From Paenibacillus sp. ACRRY (GTDB lineage: Bacteria > Bacillota > Bacilli > Paenibacillales > Paenibacillaceae): DNA of 64,000 nt. The notes beneath the pieces were generated by a model that worked only from the letters and a program-made list of their open reading frames with translations, had not been told where the DNA came from and ran no database searches. This document shows, piece by piece, positions 63,048-64,000 of the stretch; within the stretch, counting starts at the first letter, position 1; each line of letters opens with the position of its first letter. The DNA lies in the NCBI RefSeq assembly GCF_022346995.1, contig NZ_JAKRNM010000001.1, forward strand, positions 186,001 to 250,000. Direction: 5' to 3'. Both the position numbers and the translations under genes were made by a program.

Positions 63048-64000
63048 ATGAATAAATCGATTAATGAATTGCTGTCGGCAATGAGGCTTGCCGAGAAAGC
63101 TTCGCTCTGCGCGGGATTAAATATGTGGATGACAAAGGGAATCGAACGATTGAACATTCCGCCAGTTCATATGTATGATGGCACAAACGGCATCCGTAAA
63201 ACGAATAGTGATGAAGAAATGGGCATTACAACGGAAAATGTACCTGCAACCTGTTACCCTACAGGCTCAGCCATCGGTTCTTCGTGGAACACGGAATTGC
63301 TGCATGAGGTCGGTGTGGCTCTAGGACGGGAATCGAAAGCCATGGATGTGGAGTTGCTGCTTGGACCGGGTGTCAATATGAAAAGAACACCGCTTGGCGG
63401 TAGAAATTTCGAATACTATTCGGAAGACCCGTACTTGACGGGTGAGCTTGGTGCGGCGTTTATTAATGGGATCCAAAGCGAAGGTGTGGGTGCTTCTGTC
63501 AAACACTTTGCGGGAAACAACCAGGAGTTTGAGAAGATGGTGACCAGTTCGGAAATCGACGAGCGGACACTGCGCGAAATTTACCTGAGCGCCTTTGAAC
63601 GAATTATTAAGAAATCCGATCCTTGGACGGTCATGTGTTCTTATAACTTATTGAATGGAACGTACACGAGTGAAAACGAACATTTGCTGCATGACATTTT
63701 GAGAGAAGAATGGGGTTATGAAGGCGTTGTATTATCCGACTGGACAGCTGTCAATGATCGTATACGCGGACTGAAGGCTGGACTTGATCTGGAGATGCCA
63801 GGTCCTGCTCATTACAATGCCAAAGCCATTGTTGAGGCGATTCAGAACGGAAGCCTTTCCGAGGAACAATTGGATCGAAGCGTGGGTCGCATTTTGAAGC
63901 TGGTGGAACGGGTAACGGGCAACAAAGGCGAGGGGCCTTCTGAAGATGCGGATTACCATGCACTTGCTCGTAAAGCGGCAGCAGAAAGTATTGTACTTCT
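63048..64000 (+). CDS. GH3 beta-glucosidase, cut by the window end
   Basis: The first 317 codons of a GH3 enzyme; no stop codon is reached before the end of the window. Family landmarks are GRNFEYYSEDPYLTG, SVKHFAGNNQE (Lys152, His153), CSYNLLNGTYTSEN and VVLSDWTAVND with the nucleophile Asp231. No signal peptide, so it is cytoplasmic. AAAGGGTG lies 7 bp before the ATG. GH3 enzymes normally act on unphosphorylated glucosides, which is odd next to a PTS permease. Confidence 0.88.
   Translation, partial: MNKSINELLSAMRLAEKASLCAGLNMWMTKGIERLNIPPVHMYDGTNGIRKTNSDEEMGITTENVPATCYPTGSAIGSSWNTELLHEVGVALGRESKAMDVELLLGPGVNMKRTPLGGRNFEYYSEDPYLTGELGAAFINGIQSEGVGASVKHFAGNNQEFEKMVTSSEIDERTLREIYLSAFERIIKKSDPWTVMCSYNLLNGTYTSENEHLLHDILREEWGYEGVVLSDWTAVNDRIRGLKAGLDLEMPGPAHYNAKAIVEAIQNGSLSEEQLDRSVGRILKLVERVTGNKGEGPSEDADYHALARKAAAESIVL

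Noticed and set aside
1..64000. Mobile elements, prophage, CRISPR or tRNA/rRNA genes
   Set aside because: No transposase, integrase, phage structural gene, regular short repeat array or cloverleaf sequence was recognised on either strand.

Overview
The window looks like a chromosomal segment of a Paenibacillus-type Firmicute. The signs are strong AGGAGG-like ribosome binding sites, frequent TTG and GTG starts, Gram-positive lipoprotein importers of the YtcQ/YteP/YtcP type, YesM/YesN-type two-component genes, S-layer homology domains, CcpA-like cre boxes, a PyrR attenuator and many carbohydrate-active enzymes. I see no rRNA, tRNA, CRISPR array, transposase, integrase or phage gene. This assignment is an inference from gene content.

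Layout. Positions 1-5,250 hold ordinary genes: an SDR oxidoreductase, a 42-aa basic protein, a lipoprotein, a TatA-like 32-aa membrane peptide, a DMT exporter with a divergent LysR regulator, and a TetR regulator. From 5,300 to 10,490 a TetR-type operator overlies the start of an SsuBACC-like ABC importer operon ending in a flavin monooxygenase, a sulfonate or organosulfur scavenging module. From 13,530 down to 10,727 a PadR regulator, a pentapeptide-repeat protein and a DrrAB-type ABC exporter form one operon with a visible promoter and operator.

From 13,798 to 44,903 lies a large plant-polysaccharide region. A YesM/YesN-like pair is divergent from an oligosaccharide ABC importer with two related GH43 proteins, one secreted and one cytoplasmic, which keep the Glu/Glu/Gln pattern of exo-beta-1,3-galactanases (arabinogalactan). 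After a DinB protein come a secreted GH26 mannanase, an HxlR regulator with an SDR, and a MATE/TetR divergent pair with three palindromic operators. Next is a pectin (rhamnogalacturonan I) set: secreted PL4 lyase, membrane-bound AraC regulator, YtcQ/YteP/YtcP-like importer, and the intracellular enzymes GH28, GH105, a GH2 beta-glucuronidase, and a DUF4038 apiosidase-like hydrolase, with a second AraC regulator. Secreted enzymes cut the polymer, the importers take up oligomers, and the intracellular enzymes finish them.

From 45,078 to 58,880: a DinG-like iron-sulfur helicase, an SLH-anchored GH3/NagZ enzyme, a small XRE regulator with a membrane partner, codBA under a PyrR attenuator, a divergent pdxR-pdxS pair without pdxT, and a Btr-like AraC/siderophore-binding fusion regulator plus a siderophore-binding lipoprotein, each with a Fur box.

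From 59,032 to the end: a protein fusing an AraC-type regulator to a complete GH39 glycosidase, followed by a PTS EIIC permease with a cre-like site and a GH3 beta-glucosidase cut by the window edge. The AraC-GH39 fusion, the PyrR leader on codBA, the pdxR direct repeats and the unusual start-codon situations at 17,095 and 59,088 are the most interesting items.
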